Program-made: the position numbers and the translations under genes
From: Xiphophorus maculatus
Lineage: Eukaryota; Chordata; Actinopteri; Cyprinodontiformes; Poeciliidae
DNA: 64,000 nt
Assembly (NCBI RefSeq): GCF_002775205.1
Contig: NC_036460.1
Span: 2,176,056 to 2,240,055, forward strand
Reading direction: 5' to 3'
Part shown: piece by piece, positions 35,601-45,041 of the stretch
How positions within the stretch are numbered: position 1 is the first letter of the stretch
How the letters are laid out: each line of letters begins with the position of its first letter
The notes under the pieces: generated by a model
The model's input: only the letters and a program-made list of their open reading frames with translations
What the model was told of the DNA's origin: nothing
Database searches by the model: none

Positions 35601-38600
35601 CTGCGATGAGACAGAACCAGCAGCGGCGTTGCAATGCGACGCTTCAGTGACTCAGACTTTTTTCATAGTTATAATCTTCAGTCATTGTTTACGTCCATAT
35701 TTACCGTTTCTGGTTTCTTCAGGTACAAAATCATGATGTTTCATGTCAATGCCTTAAAGGTCATATAAAATGTGACATCACTGTTCAGAGTGATGTCAGT
35801 GATTGTTTGAAAACAATCAGATGCAAGTTAGTTCCAACTATGAAGTTCCACTGATTAGATTTTTGGGGGTGAAAAGATCAGAATTGGTTCGTTCAGACTT
35901 CTGTAAAAAAAAAATCTAATTTTGGACGTTTTTAGCTGCTGTTTTCGTCTGCTGTTTGACTCGACGTTCATCTTTACTTTGTGTTGCAGTACGAGTTTGA
36001 CGTGAAGAAGCCGAGAGATGAGATACTGATCTGTCTGCAGCAAAAGGACCGCAAAACCGCTCAGAAAGAAGAACGAGGAGAAAACCTGCCCATCGGCTTC
36101 GAAATCCAGAAGGTAGTAAAAAAACATCTGCGAACGAAACATCTGCAGAACGAAACATCTGCAGAACGAAACATCTGCAGAACGAAACATCTGCAGAACG
36201 AAACATCTGCAGAACGAGCGCCGCGACTGCAACGTTAGTAACACTACGCCTCACAGGTGGAGCTGAACAGGAAGTACCGTATGCATGTCGTGCAGCAGAA
36301 GGCTGGAGGAAGCATCTTCATCAACTCCAGGTCTGTGTTTCTGCGCATCACGCTGAATGAGGGCCGTTACGTCGTCATCCCCACGACCTTTGACCCCGGC
36401 CTGGAAGGAGAGTTTCTGCTGCGCATCTTCGCCGACGTTCCCACCGACTGCAAGTACGATGCAAACCTGAGTTCCTGCAACTTGACTGGTTCAAAATGAA
36501 ATACAAACACAGTTCAAGTGTCACCTTGATTTATTCAAATCAAACTTAATGGACCAATAATTCAGTTTACACCTTTTATTTTAACAACAAATAGTCACAC
36601 TTTTCCATAGTTTCATTCTTCTGTCTCTTACAACTATATAGATTCCACACTATAAGTTGACAAAAGAAGAGGAGATAGCAATAATATTGTCAGAAGTTAT
36701 AATAATGAATACAATGTAAAAATAAACACAGTCATTTTGCAGCTGTTTAAAAAAAATCTTGGATGTATTATGCAAAATTCAAATTTTGCATGTTTTTGTA
36801 ATTCCATTTCAGTCTCTACTTCTTCTAAAAAAACAACCTTAGCCCTAAAAAAAACAACAACAACAACAAAAAAAACATCCAGTTGATTCTTGGCAACAAA
36901 TTCATGTTTTTGGTGTCTGGAAAATGAGCAGTTTAAAAAAAAACCTTAGAAATTTAGAAATGTAACGTCTCAAATCGTGAGGAACTGCCCGTTACCTAGC
37001 AACCCCAGTGAAATTCCGCCCGTTACCTAGCAACCCCAGTGGAATTCCGCCCGTTACCTAGCAACCCCAGTGGAATTCCGCCCGTTACCTAGCAACCCCT
37101 GTGAAATTCCGCCCGTTACCTAGCAACCCCGGTGGAATTCCGCCCGTTACCTAGCAACCCCGGTGGAATTCCGCCCGTTACCTAGCAACCCCGGTGAAAT
37201 TCCGCCCGTTACCTAGCAACCCCGGTGGAATTCCGCCCGTTACCTAGCAACCCCGGTGGAATTCCGCCCGTTACCTAGCAACCCCAGTGGAATTCCGCCC
37301 GCTATCTAGCATTCTGCCTTATTTCCTCTCTCCTGCAGGGAGTTGACTCTTGATGAGCCGCCTCAGACCTGCTGGTCCGGGTTGTGTGGTTACCCGTCTC
37401 TGGTCACTCAGGTCCACGTGCTACAAGCTAACGGACTGGCAGGACAAGACTCGGACAGAGGTATTTTCTACATTTATTTTTTTTATTATTTTAAATTGTT
37501 CATTTTCAATTTTCAAATTAAAATATTGTTCCCCTTCTATGAATTCAAACCCTGATTTATAAAAATATCTATAATTTCTTTGTGTTTTTAATGGCAGTCA
37601 ATAGAAGCTCAGTGACTTCCTGTGAACGTTTTCCTGAAGGTTTAGTTTTTCCTTTTGACAGATTTCTGGTTTTTAAAATTCATAAATGCAATGAAGAAGG
37701 AGGACATTTTAATTTGCTCTGGCAATGAAAATTTGTTTGAGAAAAAGAAGGCAATTATTTTTGGGTTGATTTCTAAAATTTTCAAGGAGGGTTTTCTAGA
37801 AAATTTTCAAGATTAATCTAAACATTTCAGATACTTTTCTAGCAAATTTTTTGACTTCTCAAACTGAGAAATTATCTTGATTTCTCTAAAAAATAAAAAT
37901 AAAATAAAAAAATCTGCGATTAATCTCAGAATTTATTGTTTTTTTGGTGGGAATTTACTGCCCTATTTTTTCTATCTGCAGTATAAATGTGCTGTCATAA
38001 ATATTTATGCCATCACTTATTTTATGTTCCGTATTTTTATTTAATTGTCATTATTTTGTAGAACAGTTTTTTCACTTTGACATGAAAGTAAAACAAATTG
38101 ATTTTTTGTCAAAAATTTGTTTTATTTTGAACATGATTGATTTGTAAAACCAATACAAGGTTAAAACTACATGCATGTCAGAATCATATTTACACCAGTT
38201 TCATCCAGCCAAATTGATTTAGGGTCAATTTGAGGATATTTGCACATTTTTCATTTTAATTATGTCATTAATCAGAAAAAGCAGCAAAAAGCTAATAAAA
38301 CTTTTTGCCTCTCCAGTCTCAGATCCGTATGTGATCATCCGCTGTGAAGGAGAGAAAGTTCGCTCTGCGGTTTATGAAAACACCTGCAGCCCCGTCTTCA
38401 ACACCAAAGGACTCTTCTACAGGAAGAAAGCCAGCCGACCAATCAGCATCGAGGTTTGAGTCGCTCTCTTTTGAAACGTTGAATCCTGACCACCATGTTG
38501 ACCTCCTCTCCGTTTCTCAGGTTTACAACCACAACATCTTTAAGGACGGTTTCCTGGGCCGCGTGTCGGTTCCGGCCGAGCAGGGGAAGGTCCAGAAGAC

Positions 38601-38691
38601 GCTTCACCTGAAGGAGAAAGGCGACGATAACGACCTTCCTGGGACCATCAGCCTGGTCATAGAGACCAGCTCAGTGCTCACCAGCATCTGA
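17690..38691 (+). CDS. capn5: Calpain-5, complete coding region
   Basis: Twelve coding exons join in phase: 17690-17845, 21501-21632, 30490-30698, 32254-32446, 32525-32718, 33900-33977, 34815-35010, 35990-36112, 36257-36453, 37339-37460, 38317-38453, 38521-38691. All introns are GT/AG. The product is 635 residues (human CAPN5: 640). ATG 17690 is chosen because it opens with VAPYEGQAF, aligning with the start of CAPN5 three residues shorter. Order: protease core (catalytic Cys78 in GQLGNCWF, His249 in [10 protein letters not shown], Asn281 in RNPWG), beta-sandwich domain (about 330-500), C-terminal C2 domain (about 510-635). There is no penta-EF-hand domain, as in this non-classical calpain, a Ca2+-dependent cysteine protease; human mutations cause inflammatory vitreoretinopathy. 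Intact Cys78 argues against CAPN6, which lacks it. The copy (capn5a or capn5b) cannot be told. omp lies in the intron 21633-30489. Confidence 0.95.
18340..18455 (+). repeat. MITE-like remnant
   Basis: Ends in GGTGTGCTCTATAGTCCTGAAAATACAG, a common vertebrate dispersed terminus that normally ends ...AAAATACGGTA. The left boundary is unclear. Confidence 0.4.
19630..20215. repeat. Dispersed repeat family A (TAATCGATTAATC ends), copy 1
   Basis: One of about nine copies in the window. Ends carry GGGCTGCAACTA and AATCGATT(G/A)ATC...TTTCAG; the middle holds TACAATATTAGAAATACATT, a run of AAATAAGAAAATAAAC, and AATTTGAACCAGGTGAAG. A non-coding DNA-transposon-like family. This copy is in the capn5 intron between coding exons 1 and 2. 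Confidence 0.65.
21040..21480. repeat. Dispersed repeat family C, copy 2
   Basis: Starts ACACAAGTAAGAGTATCACTACTTC and ends AAATGTAACTAGTCACTAATTG, twenty bases before the capn5 acceptor at 21499-21500. It shares long blocks with 29095-29625 (for example ATTACATCATCAGA and GAAACTTTAA). Confidence 0.6.
21501..21632 (+). CDS. capn5: capn5 coding exon 2 (catalytic cysteine)
   Basis: Encodes residues 53-96. TGC at 21576-21578 is the nucleophile Cys78 in the family motif [19 protein letters not shown]. Phase 0 at both ends. The intron that follows is the largest of the gene (8.9 kb) and carries omp on the other strand. Confidence 0.95.
21650..21830 (+). repeat. MITE remnant (AAACTCGAGGCCCGGGGGCC)
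   Basis: Carries GGTGTCAAACTCGAGGCCCG at its left end, a dispersed teleost terminus, and TTTGGCACCACTGG toward the right. It starts 18 bp after a capn5 exon donor. Confidence 0.5.
22440..23065 (-). mobile_element. Possible hAT-like DNA transposon 5' portion
   Basis: On the minus strand the block opens near 23065 with a CAGGTCTGAAACGATTCCTCGAC-type end and a CCTCGAAGCCTCGTTATAAT stretch, as I recall from fish hAT elements. A GC-rich 500 bp with a CCAAT box and a TTATTTATAC box follows. Short frames (for example 22465-22689) hold Cys/His residues but no domain that I can name. Weak call. Confidence 0.3.
23620..23999. repeat. Dispersed repeat family A, copy 2
   Basis: Contains ATACTATATTAGAAACACATT, TTGAACCAGATGAAGCTG and the right end AATAATCAATTAATCGTGATTAATCGCTTCAGCCC. 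The left end is degraded. Confidence 0.6.
24630..24876. repeat. Dispersed repeat family A, copy 3 (partial)
   Basis: Carries AATAGCATTTGTTTAGTGAATGC and the right end TTTCAGTAATCCGTTACTCG/TTTCAGCCC of the family, with the middle shortened. Confidence 0.5.
25486..25862. repeat. Palindromic MITE family B, copy 1
   Basis: Begins CACTGCAAAAACACAAGATC and ends in the inverse, TTTTGTGTTTGCAGT. The two halves are inverted copies: TATTTATTAAAC/AAGCTTG on the left against CAAGCTCCTACCTTACTGAAAA on the right. The whole 380 bp is nearly self-complementary. Confidence 0.75.
26250..26520 (-). repeat. Dispersed repeat family D (GACCAGCGGCGCC), copy 1
   Basis: Inverted relative to 54010-54340. The core GACCAGCGGCGCCCTCTGCTGG lies at about 26278-26300 on the minus strand. 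An adjacent (A/T)AAGATGGCGGC block and an ACGGTCCGAACAG-type block are shared with the other copy. It lies just 3' of omp. Confidence 0.6.
26714..28344 (-). CDS. omp: Olfactory marker protein, nested antisense in capn5
   Basis: Two minus-strand exons: 28276-28344 (23 codons, [20 protein letters not shown]...) and 26714-27145 (143 residues plus stop), separated by a 1130-bp GT/AG intron. The total of 166 residues compares with about 163 in mammals. Diagnostic OMP blocks are LRVESL-like [50 protein letters not shown] and [22 protein letters not shown] is a small cytosolic protein of mature olfactory receptor neurons that modulates cAMP signalling and odour-response kinetics. ATG 28344 is used because the frame stays open further upstream without another ATG. 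It sits wholly inside capn5 intron 21633-30489 on the opposite strand; CAPN5-OMP nesting is known in vertebrates, and teleosts carry two omp genes from genome duplication. Mammalian OMP is intronless, so the small first exon deserves transcript support. Confidence 0.93.
27213..27562. repeat. Palindromic MITE family B, copy 2
   Basis: Runs from ACCACAAGATCTTACCAAC to TACTTGGTAAGATTTTGTGTTTCAGTG; inverted halves as in the other copies. Lies in the omp intron. Confidence 0.7.
27750..28106. repeat. Palindromic MITE family B, copy 3
   Basis: Shows AAGATACAGGAGCTTGTTTTAAG on the left and its inverse, CAAGCTCCTATATCTTG, on the right. Ends in GTGTTTTTGCAGTG. Lies in the omp intron next to copy 2. 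Confidence 0.7.
28842..28903 (-). promoter_or_regulatory. Candidate RFX- and EBF-like sites upstream of omp
   Basis: About 500-560 bp upstream of the omp ATG the minus strand carries GTTGCCTAGCATC (28842-28854), one base from a perfect X-box. TCCTGAGGGA (28894-28903) is one base from the TCCCNNGGGA core of Olf/EBF sites. EBF sites drive mammalian Omp. These are short motifs and may be chance. Confidence 0.25.
29095..29625. repeat. Dispersed repeat family C, copy 3
   Basis: From GAAAGAGCAGCACCACTTCAAC to GTAACTGTAACTAGTTACTA; same order of blocks as 21040-21480. Lies in the large capn5 intron. Confidence 0.65.
30295..30430 (+). repeat. Dispersed repeat family D, copy 2
   Basis: GATGACCAGCGGCGCCCTCTGCTGGAGG, then GCGGTCTGAAAGCGGACGTTACTAGTTAATC and GGAACTAACTTTAATCTAAT, matching 54215-54335. 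It ends 60 bp before a capn5 exon. Confidence 0.65.
30927..31496. repeat. Dispersed repeat family A, copy 4
   Basis: Starts GGGCTGCAACTACAGATTATTG and ends in CTGTAATTGATTAATCAGAGTG...GATTAATC. The interior has ATACAATATTAGTAATACATT and the TTTGGACTTGGTGAAG block. Confidence 0.7.
31493..32190 (-). mobile_element. L2/CR1-like LINE, 3' part
   Basis: The minus strand encodes a typical C-terminal block: [15 protein letters not shown], then [20 protein letters not shown] and [14 protein letters not shown]. It runs into a 3' UTR ending in AAATAAAATTTGATTGATTGATT, a short TGAT microsatellite tail of the kind L2 elements leave. The reverse-transcriptase core is missing (5' truncation) and a stop interrupts the frame. 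It lies in the capn5 intron between coding exons 3 and 4, ending about 60 bp before the acceptor. Confidence 0.75.
32525..32718 (+). CDS. capn5: capn5 coding exon 5 (catalytic His and Asn)
   Basis: CAC at 32579-32581 is His249 ([10 protein letters not shown]) and AAC at 32675-32677 is Asn281 ([16 protein letters not shown]). Together with Cys78 they complete the triad, so the protease should be active. Confidence 0.95.
32839..33252. repeat. Palindromic MITE family B, copy 4
   Basis: Starts GCACTGCAAAAACACAAAATC and ends ATTTTATGTTTTCGCAGTGC; the two halves are mirror-complementary. One of the best-preserved copies, with a small duplication (AGGAAGATAGTAACTTCC) in the right arm. Confidence 0.8.
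34045..34715. repeat. Dispersed repeat family A, copy 5
   Basis: Starts GGCTGCAGCTAACGATTGC and ends ATTAATCTAATAATTTTTTTTCAGCCC. The interior is partly duplicated (two TTTGAACCAG blocks near 34258 and 34465). It ends about 100 bp before a capn5 exon. Confidence 0.7.
36123..36217. repeat. 16-bp minisatellite filling capn5 intron 8
   Basis: About six units of GAACGAAACATCTGCA. It starts ten bases after the donor at 36113 and takes up two thirds of the 144-bp intron. Confidence 0.95.
36988..37318 (+). repeat. 31-bp minisatellite with RFX X-box in every intact unit
   Basis: Ten units begin at 36991 + 31k, up to 37270. Each starts GTTACCTAGCAAC, which fits the RFX consensus GTNRCC(N)RGYAAC without mismatch, followed by CCC(A/G)GTG(G/A)AATTCCGCCC. 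An eleventh unit at 37301 is degenerate (GCTATCTAGCATTC). Variation is confined to four positions outside the X-box plus the last unit. The array ends 20 bp before the acceptor AG (37337-37338) of a capn5 exon. Confidence 0.95.
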
Positions 38692-38739
38692 CACCTAAAC
38701 CTTTTATATTTACAACATCTTTTCTTTCTTTTTTTTAAA

Positions 38740-38814
38740 AATAAAATCTCTTCAGTATGAACTCAAAACACCAAATAAATCCTCCAGGTTTATCACCACT
38801 TACTTCAAAATAAA
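38740..38814 (+). terminator. capn5: capn5 polyadenylation signals
   Basis: AATAAA hexamers at 38740-38745, 38774-38779 and 38809-38814, that is 49-123 bases after the stop codon. Any of them could end the main transcript. Confidence 0.6.
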
Positions 38815-40239
38815 GTTTTGTTTCCACACATTAAAGTATGAAGGAATGTTTGGGGCATGCTAAGAAGAAATAAAAAATAGTCATAAAATTACAAGAACAA
38901 AGTCATAATTTTATGAGAAGAAAGTTGTTATGAGAATGAACTCCTAATATTACAAATTTATTCCTTTTTTAAACCCTGTCCCTAATACTGTGTTGTACGT
39001 TTCCACATTGGGCCTTTTGCTTTTATTTCTTACCTTTTATGGTGTTTTTCTATATGTGGCGCTTTATATTATGAAGGTTAATTTAGTTTTTATTACCATT
39101 TCTAGTTTCATTTGTAGATGTAATTAATTAAAAAAACGCATATTAATGCATAACTGTATTAACTTAAATCTTTGTCTGTTTTTGGTAAAATCATTTAGAG
39201 AATTTATTATAAAGAACTTATTCCAGAAAGGTCAGAGGTCAGGCGTGACTTTGTTGGGTGTTTACACTTCTGCCATTAGGGGGCGCTGTGTCTGATAGCA
39301 TGATGCTGTTTTTTTTTTTTTTTTTTTTTAAACAGTGCCAACTTTTACAACCGGAGTTAATTAACAGAAATAAACGTCAGAAACGCGCCTGCGTTTGTTT
39401 CCGGCTGGTTTACGTGTCGCTGCTGCCATTTCTGTGTTTAGAATAGATTTAAAAATGAGTTTATGTGACGGCTGAAACTTTTACCTGTGAAAACAAAACG
39501 GACCAACAACACAACGCTTAAATCTTGAGCAAGAATTATTTCATCTTCTCTGCTTCATTTTTATTGATTTATGATGTCATCATATAAAGCCTTTTGTCTA
39601 TTTGTACATGCAAGATAAATTTATTAAACTTTTCCAGTCAAAGATGTTCAGAGTGTAAGTATCTTTTTGACATAAAAACTAATGTGTTTTATATATATAT
39701 TTGCAGAAAGTTGTGTAATTATTGTTTTAGGGAAAAAAGGGAGTAAATTTCCACCAAAAGACTCAAAATTTGAGATTAATGTTTTCTAGAGTTTTTTTTT
39801 TTTTTTTTGGAAGTTTCAATAATTTTTAGTTTTTTCTAGAAAATTTCTGATTAATTTGAAACCTGAGTTTTTCTAGTAAATTTTCGGCTTTTGAAACTTA
39901 AATGTCCAAGTTTTTTTTCTTTTTCTTCTTTCAGATTAATCTCAGAATTTGAGTTTGTTCTTGAATTTTTTTTTTTACTTTTGGAGCTCAGAAATTTCCT
40001 ATTTTTTTCTGAGAAAAATGTTTATTTTAAATATTTACATCCTGACAGTAGGAAAATGAGAAAGATGAGGGTTAATAATAATGTAAAAAAAAGTGCTCCT
40101 GAAATGTTTTCTTTCCATTCAACTTTCTATGAACATGTTAATTTAGCAATAAAATTGGGGAATTTTATTATTAATAATAAGAAATCTATATAAGTTTTAT
40201 TGCCTGGAATTGGTTACAAAAACTTTTTGTTGTTTTGGC

Positions 40240-40285
40240 TGCATTTGTACAACATTTTGGAGGCTGTTGTACAAATGCAAATAAA
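40240..40285 (+). other. Perfect 14-bp hairpin followed by AATAAA
   Basis: TGCATTTGTACAAC (40240-40253) pairs with GTTGTACAAATGCA (40266-40279) around a 12-base loop. AATAAA follows immediately at 40280-40285. Plus strand, 1.5 kb after the capn5 stop. Confidence 0.7.
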
Positions 40286-43200
40286 GTGTTTTAGATTAAT
40301 CTGAAAGGTCAGGATGGTTTTTTTGTGTGTAAAAATTAACAACTAAACTTAGTGAGATTAATCTGTTAATGTGTATTTTATGTAAAAACATCTATATGAT
40401 TGTGAGTTATTAGTTTGAGAGGCAACAACAACTTGAACTTTCTAGGGAAAAAAAGAGTTTCTTGTAGGAGATGCTTGAGATGTTGGTTTTAATAACTTAG
40501 AAAACATTTGTTACAGCAGCACTACAGTAACAGTACAACAGAGATAAATGGAAGGAGCCACATTCACATCCAGCGGCGTCGGCTTTAAACGAACCGGAGC
40601 GCAGAGGACTGGATGATGCTGGACTGGTGAAAACAAAAAGCCTCACATTGTGATCTCACGTCAAACAAACAGACTTTTACTGAGACCGACTTCTTAAAAC
40701 ACCGAGTCAAATCCCAGAAAACATGCTTGCAGGTTCCACATCGATGCAAATCATCACATTTTCTGCATCAAGGAAATTGTTTAAACTCTTCCGATGAGAA
40801 GTAAACATGATTATGAGCTGTTGAAACCCAGTCAGAAGTGTTGTAATGTAATCCCACAACAGCTGAACAACCACAGGAAAGTACCTGAAACAACGTTTGG
40901 TTATTTACGTAGCACTGAGCTGAAAACCAATTCTGTTTCGGGTTAAAAAGCTTTATACACCACCCAGATTTGACAGTTTTTAGGTGGTTTTCTATTGTAA
41001 CAAAAGCTAAACTCACATTTTAAATAATCAAATTTTCACCTTTACATACTTTTTTACCCTCCTCCTTAAGCAGGTGTTAATTAGTTTGACTTTCTGAATT
41101 TCTCAGGCACAAGCAATAGTAACAAAATCAACTTTTAAATAAAAAAAATATTAGAAAAGGCTGTAACTACTTTTATAAATCTCAATTTTCTTTTCATCGT
41201 GCATCAAGTGTAATTCATAAGAAAAAAGACGAATTTACCGTAAAACATTTATGCATAAACATCAAGGAAATACTTGGCATTTTAATATAGTTTAATCTTC
41301 TTTTCTGTTTAAAGAGTAATAGATTGTGACTGTGTTTCTTTCTAGGAAGCTTTTTATTTAATTATTTCAAAAATGAAGATGGGGCAGGAGGACTTCAGCT
41401 AACTGTTGTGTTTTATTTGGACTCAAAATGGTGTCACAGATTTGTAGAGGAGGGAAAACTTTTTAAAACTCGATTAAAGCAAGTTGTGATCAAACTGAAA
41501 AATCAAAAAGAAGCTATCTGATGAGCACGCTTCCCTTCAAACCTTAACTGTCACATTTCCGCTAACTTATTAGCAGAAACGAAGGAGACTAAAAATAGAG
41601 TGGAAAATTCCAGAAGGAACATGCGAGTCATCCGTCGCTATGGTGATTCCCGCCTTTTTTAGAGCAGCAGAGCGCATACAGCAGAAGCCTCAAACAAAAA
41701 GCCACGGTAGGAAAACTACAAGTCAAACAAATGAAAAACTAATATTCATGAGTATCTGAACCTTCTAGTGGCTACTTTTGAATTTTTTTATTTAAGAAAG
41801 GCGGAAAAGAACCTTAGAAAATATATTTTTGTAAGTATATTTTGGGTTTTGACAGATAAGTCCTACAGCAGTGGGAGGCACACTGGGTGAAAGCAGACAG
41901 AAAAACCAACATTTGGATGTAAAAACTGTACATATGGAGATGATGTTTCTGAATATTTCACAGGGTCTGAATCCTTCATGGAAAATCAAAAGAAAATAAA
42001 AACTTGTAATACTTCAACTGCAATTACGTAAAAAATAAAAAACTTCAGGCAGAAAAAAAAATCCTACTTCCTGTGACCTGTTAAAGTGAATCTCAAAAAC
42101 CGGTCGACTATTTTTCTACTCATTTACTTAAAAAAAACATTACAGTCTGTAAACACTTTACAATTTATTGTTACTTGAAGTCATGGCTACAACTGTTTAT
42201 TAGGGCCAGTTTACATAGAAAAAAGATATAAATTCACAAGAAAAAACACAAAAATTAATCTTAGAAATTTTCTAGGAAAAACTTTTATTTTTGAGCTCCA
42301 AAAGTTGAAATTGTTTTCACTTTTGAAAGACAGAACATGAGAATTTTCACCTTTGTGATAACAGATTTTTTTTTTTTTAGAAAATGTGACTTTTTGAGCT
42401 CAGAAATTTGCTTGCTTTTTCTGAAAAATTTCTAAGATCTGTCTAAAAATTTGATTTTTCCCCCTCAAATTCTCACCCTTTTGAGCTCTTTTCCTCTTAT
42501 TCTTTAAAATTTCTAAGGTAAAACTTAAAATTTGTCAGTTATTGTTTGCAGATGTTTTAATTTTGGAGCTAAGAAAGCTCCGATTTTTCTTCTAGAAAAT
42601 TTCTGAGATTGATTTCAACATTTCTGAATTTTTTGGAGATTAAGTTTTTGTTATTATTATTTTTAATTTTCTATCAATAATGACCCTAATACACAGTGGT
42701 GCGTAGCCGCAGACTATTTTTTACGATATTTTTCAGGTTTTCTCAGCTCTGTGGGAGGAGCAGTGACCAGAAAGAAACATGCAAATATACCAACAAGGAA
42801 AATGTACTCTGGACAATTAGTTGCGCTGAAATGAAGGTAACAACGAATAATGTTTGTACTTCTACTTGTATACTGTATGCTAGAATAGAAGTATGTAGCG
42901 TAAGTTTTTACCCTCACTTTGTTTCATAAAAGGCAACGTAGAAAATTGTATCTGTGTGGTTATTAACTGTTTATAACAGCGTCTCTTCCCGTTGAAAGCA
43001 CAACTTCTAAAACCCATCTGACTTTAGTTCATCTCCAACATGTTAGAAGATAAATAATCAGGTTTTTTAAAGTTTTATTCCTTCCACTGGGACATGAAAT
43101 GTTAAAAACCTATAAAAAGACAAGTAGCTAAGTGTTAAAGTAGTGTTCAGCTCTTTCAGGCTCCAAACACACAAAAATAAAATGTAATCATCTAATGTGT

Positions 43201-43574
43201 GTCTTATTTTTTTTCTGAGAGCACGTTTTTTTTTCCCCACGGCAGATTCTCAAAGAAAACAAGCAAACTGCTGAAAGCCGATCGATCTAAACTCAGCGCT
43301 CGCAGCGTCCCTCCTCCTCACCTTCTTATATAAAATATAACACTATATTTTACAAGAAGACTAAACAGGACGTCTATTATCTTACAAAGAACAGCATACA
43401 GACAGTATGTACAGCAAACACGGACCTCCAGGTCTACGATTTGTGAAAATAAGTAGCTGGAAACTGAAAAACGCTGAATAAAAATGTTTTAAATGAAATG
43501 AAATGGATGGGGGGGATATATTTGTTGTATAATTCAGTTTTAAAGAATAAAATATAGCAATTAAACAGTGCTTT

Positions 43575-43840
43575 GCAAAAGCATTGACATCACTTTTAAC
43601 TTTCTCAAGATTTCTGTCACATTAGAGCCACAAACATCGATGTTGTTGTTTTCTGTGATGGACCAACGCAAAGTTACTGTAAAAATAGATTTTTCTTCCA
43701 GCAATTTGTGACATTTCAAACAGAGAAAATGTCTTGTTTCTTGTAATTTTCTGAAAATTGACACAAATTTACTCTTTTTAATTATTATTATTGCTTTCAT
43801 ATCTTCATTTGCCCAAATGTGGTGTCATAAGTTTGCATAT
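43575..43840 (-). repeat. Tc1/mariner-like MITE remnant
   Basis: Contains GTGCTTTGCAAAAGCATTGAC, TTTCTGTCACATTAGAGCCACAAACATC and GTGATGGACCAACGCAAAG, the familiar layout of this teleost repeat. A similar fragment lies at 48400-48495. Confidence 0.5.
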
Positions 43841-44666
43841 GGAAAATGTGCTTCACTGTTTCTGGTTTCTGTCAGTGTAAACATGAAAAAGGAAAAACGT
43901 TTTAACTCTTTAGAGACATCAGAGTACCAGGATATCATGACTAAATTAAAAAAGAAGAAAAATATATCTTAAGATTTTAGATTATTGTTCTAACAGAAAT
44001 ATTAAAACAGGAATTTTGATAATAAAGTCATAGTATGAGGGAAAAAAAAGTCTATATTTACTGTCGTAATTTTTCAATTTTCTTAGCCTCGCCCTAGCCT
44101 CCTACAATTACAACGTATTCACAAGAAACACAACTTGGTGTCAAAGTTGTACATTTTCAAGGAAAAAAATTAACATTTTCCACGATTAAAAGGTATAAAT
44201 TTAGGTTTATATTAATCTAAGATATCCTCTGACTTTAAAAAGTGAAAAATTTGGTAAATGGAGAAAAAACCCAGATCAGCAACTTAAGACTTTGAAAAAT
44301 ATAAATTCACCACAATTTTTTTTGTCCTATTGTAAATATCTGACTTCATACTGTCAGATAAAATCCTAGTCTCAATATCTAACATTTAGTTTGTGAATTT
44401 ATTAAAGAAAGTTGTAATTTTATAGCCAGATATTTTTAGTTTTAATTTATAGACATGCAAAATTAATCTGAAAATTCCTGGAAATGAAAATAACTGTGAC
44501 GTAGGAGACGGTCTGCAAATATGGAACAAATGTTTTTTCTGACTAAATAGACTAAGACGTTCAATTGCTAATGCTAATGCTAAAGCATCCAGACTCCAGT
44601 CCATGTTTTTACACAGTAGAGTGTTTAATCGCTTTGTCATCCAGTGTAGTTAGCCTGGTTGCTAAA

Positions 44667-45023
44667 CACTGTAAAAAACCCAAAATCTTAGCCAGTAGTT
44701 TTGGTCTCGTTTCTAATATTTTCACTTAAAATAAGACAAAACTAAGCTACAAGTAACTTTTCTGCAAGATATAGGAGTTTGATTAGAGTCAATAATTTCT
44801 TAATATTGATGAAAACATACAAGCAGATTATTTCACTTGTGACATTTTTCCAATGTTATAAGTGAAATATAATGTAATTAAGGAATTATTTACTTAAAAC
44901 AATTTTCTATATTTTGCAGAAAAGTGACTTGTAATTTAGTTTTGTTTTCTTTTATGTAAACTAAGATATTTGCACTAGAAACTAGATTGAAATTATTTGC
45001 TAAGATTTTGTGTTTTTGCAGTG
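44667..45023. repeat. Palindromic MITE family B, copy 5
   Basis: ACACTGTAAAAAACCCAAAATC to TAAGATTTTGTGTTTTTGCAGTG, with inverted halves meeting near 44850. Confidence 0.75.
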
Positions 45024-45041
45024 AAAAACGTGTCTTTAATC

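Larger units (their letters stand above)
38815..45041. other. Convergent intergenic region, AT-rich, no gene seen
   Basis: Lies between the 3' ends of capn5 (plus) and rsf1 (minus). A 20-base T run sits at about 39310. Degenerate low-complexity repeats built on TTTGAGCTCAGAAATTT and TTCTAGAAAATTTCTGA occur at 39760-40020 and 42240-42660 (also 37790-37900). Part may be long 3' UTR of either gene. No open frame looks coding. Confidence 0.6.

Noticed and set aside
36988..37318. CRISPR-like array (regular 31-bp period)
   Set aside because: Units are contiguous with no spacers, and the locus is an intron of a vertebrate gene. It is a minisatellite.
17690..38691. Assignment of the calpain to CAPN6
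   Set aside because: CAPN6 lacks the catalytic cysteine. Here Cys78, His249 and Asn281 are all present and the synteny with omp and rsf1 is that of CAPN5.
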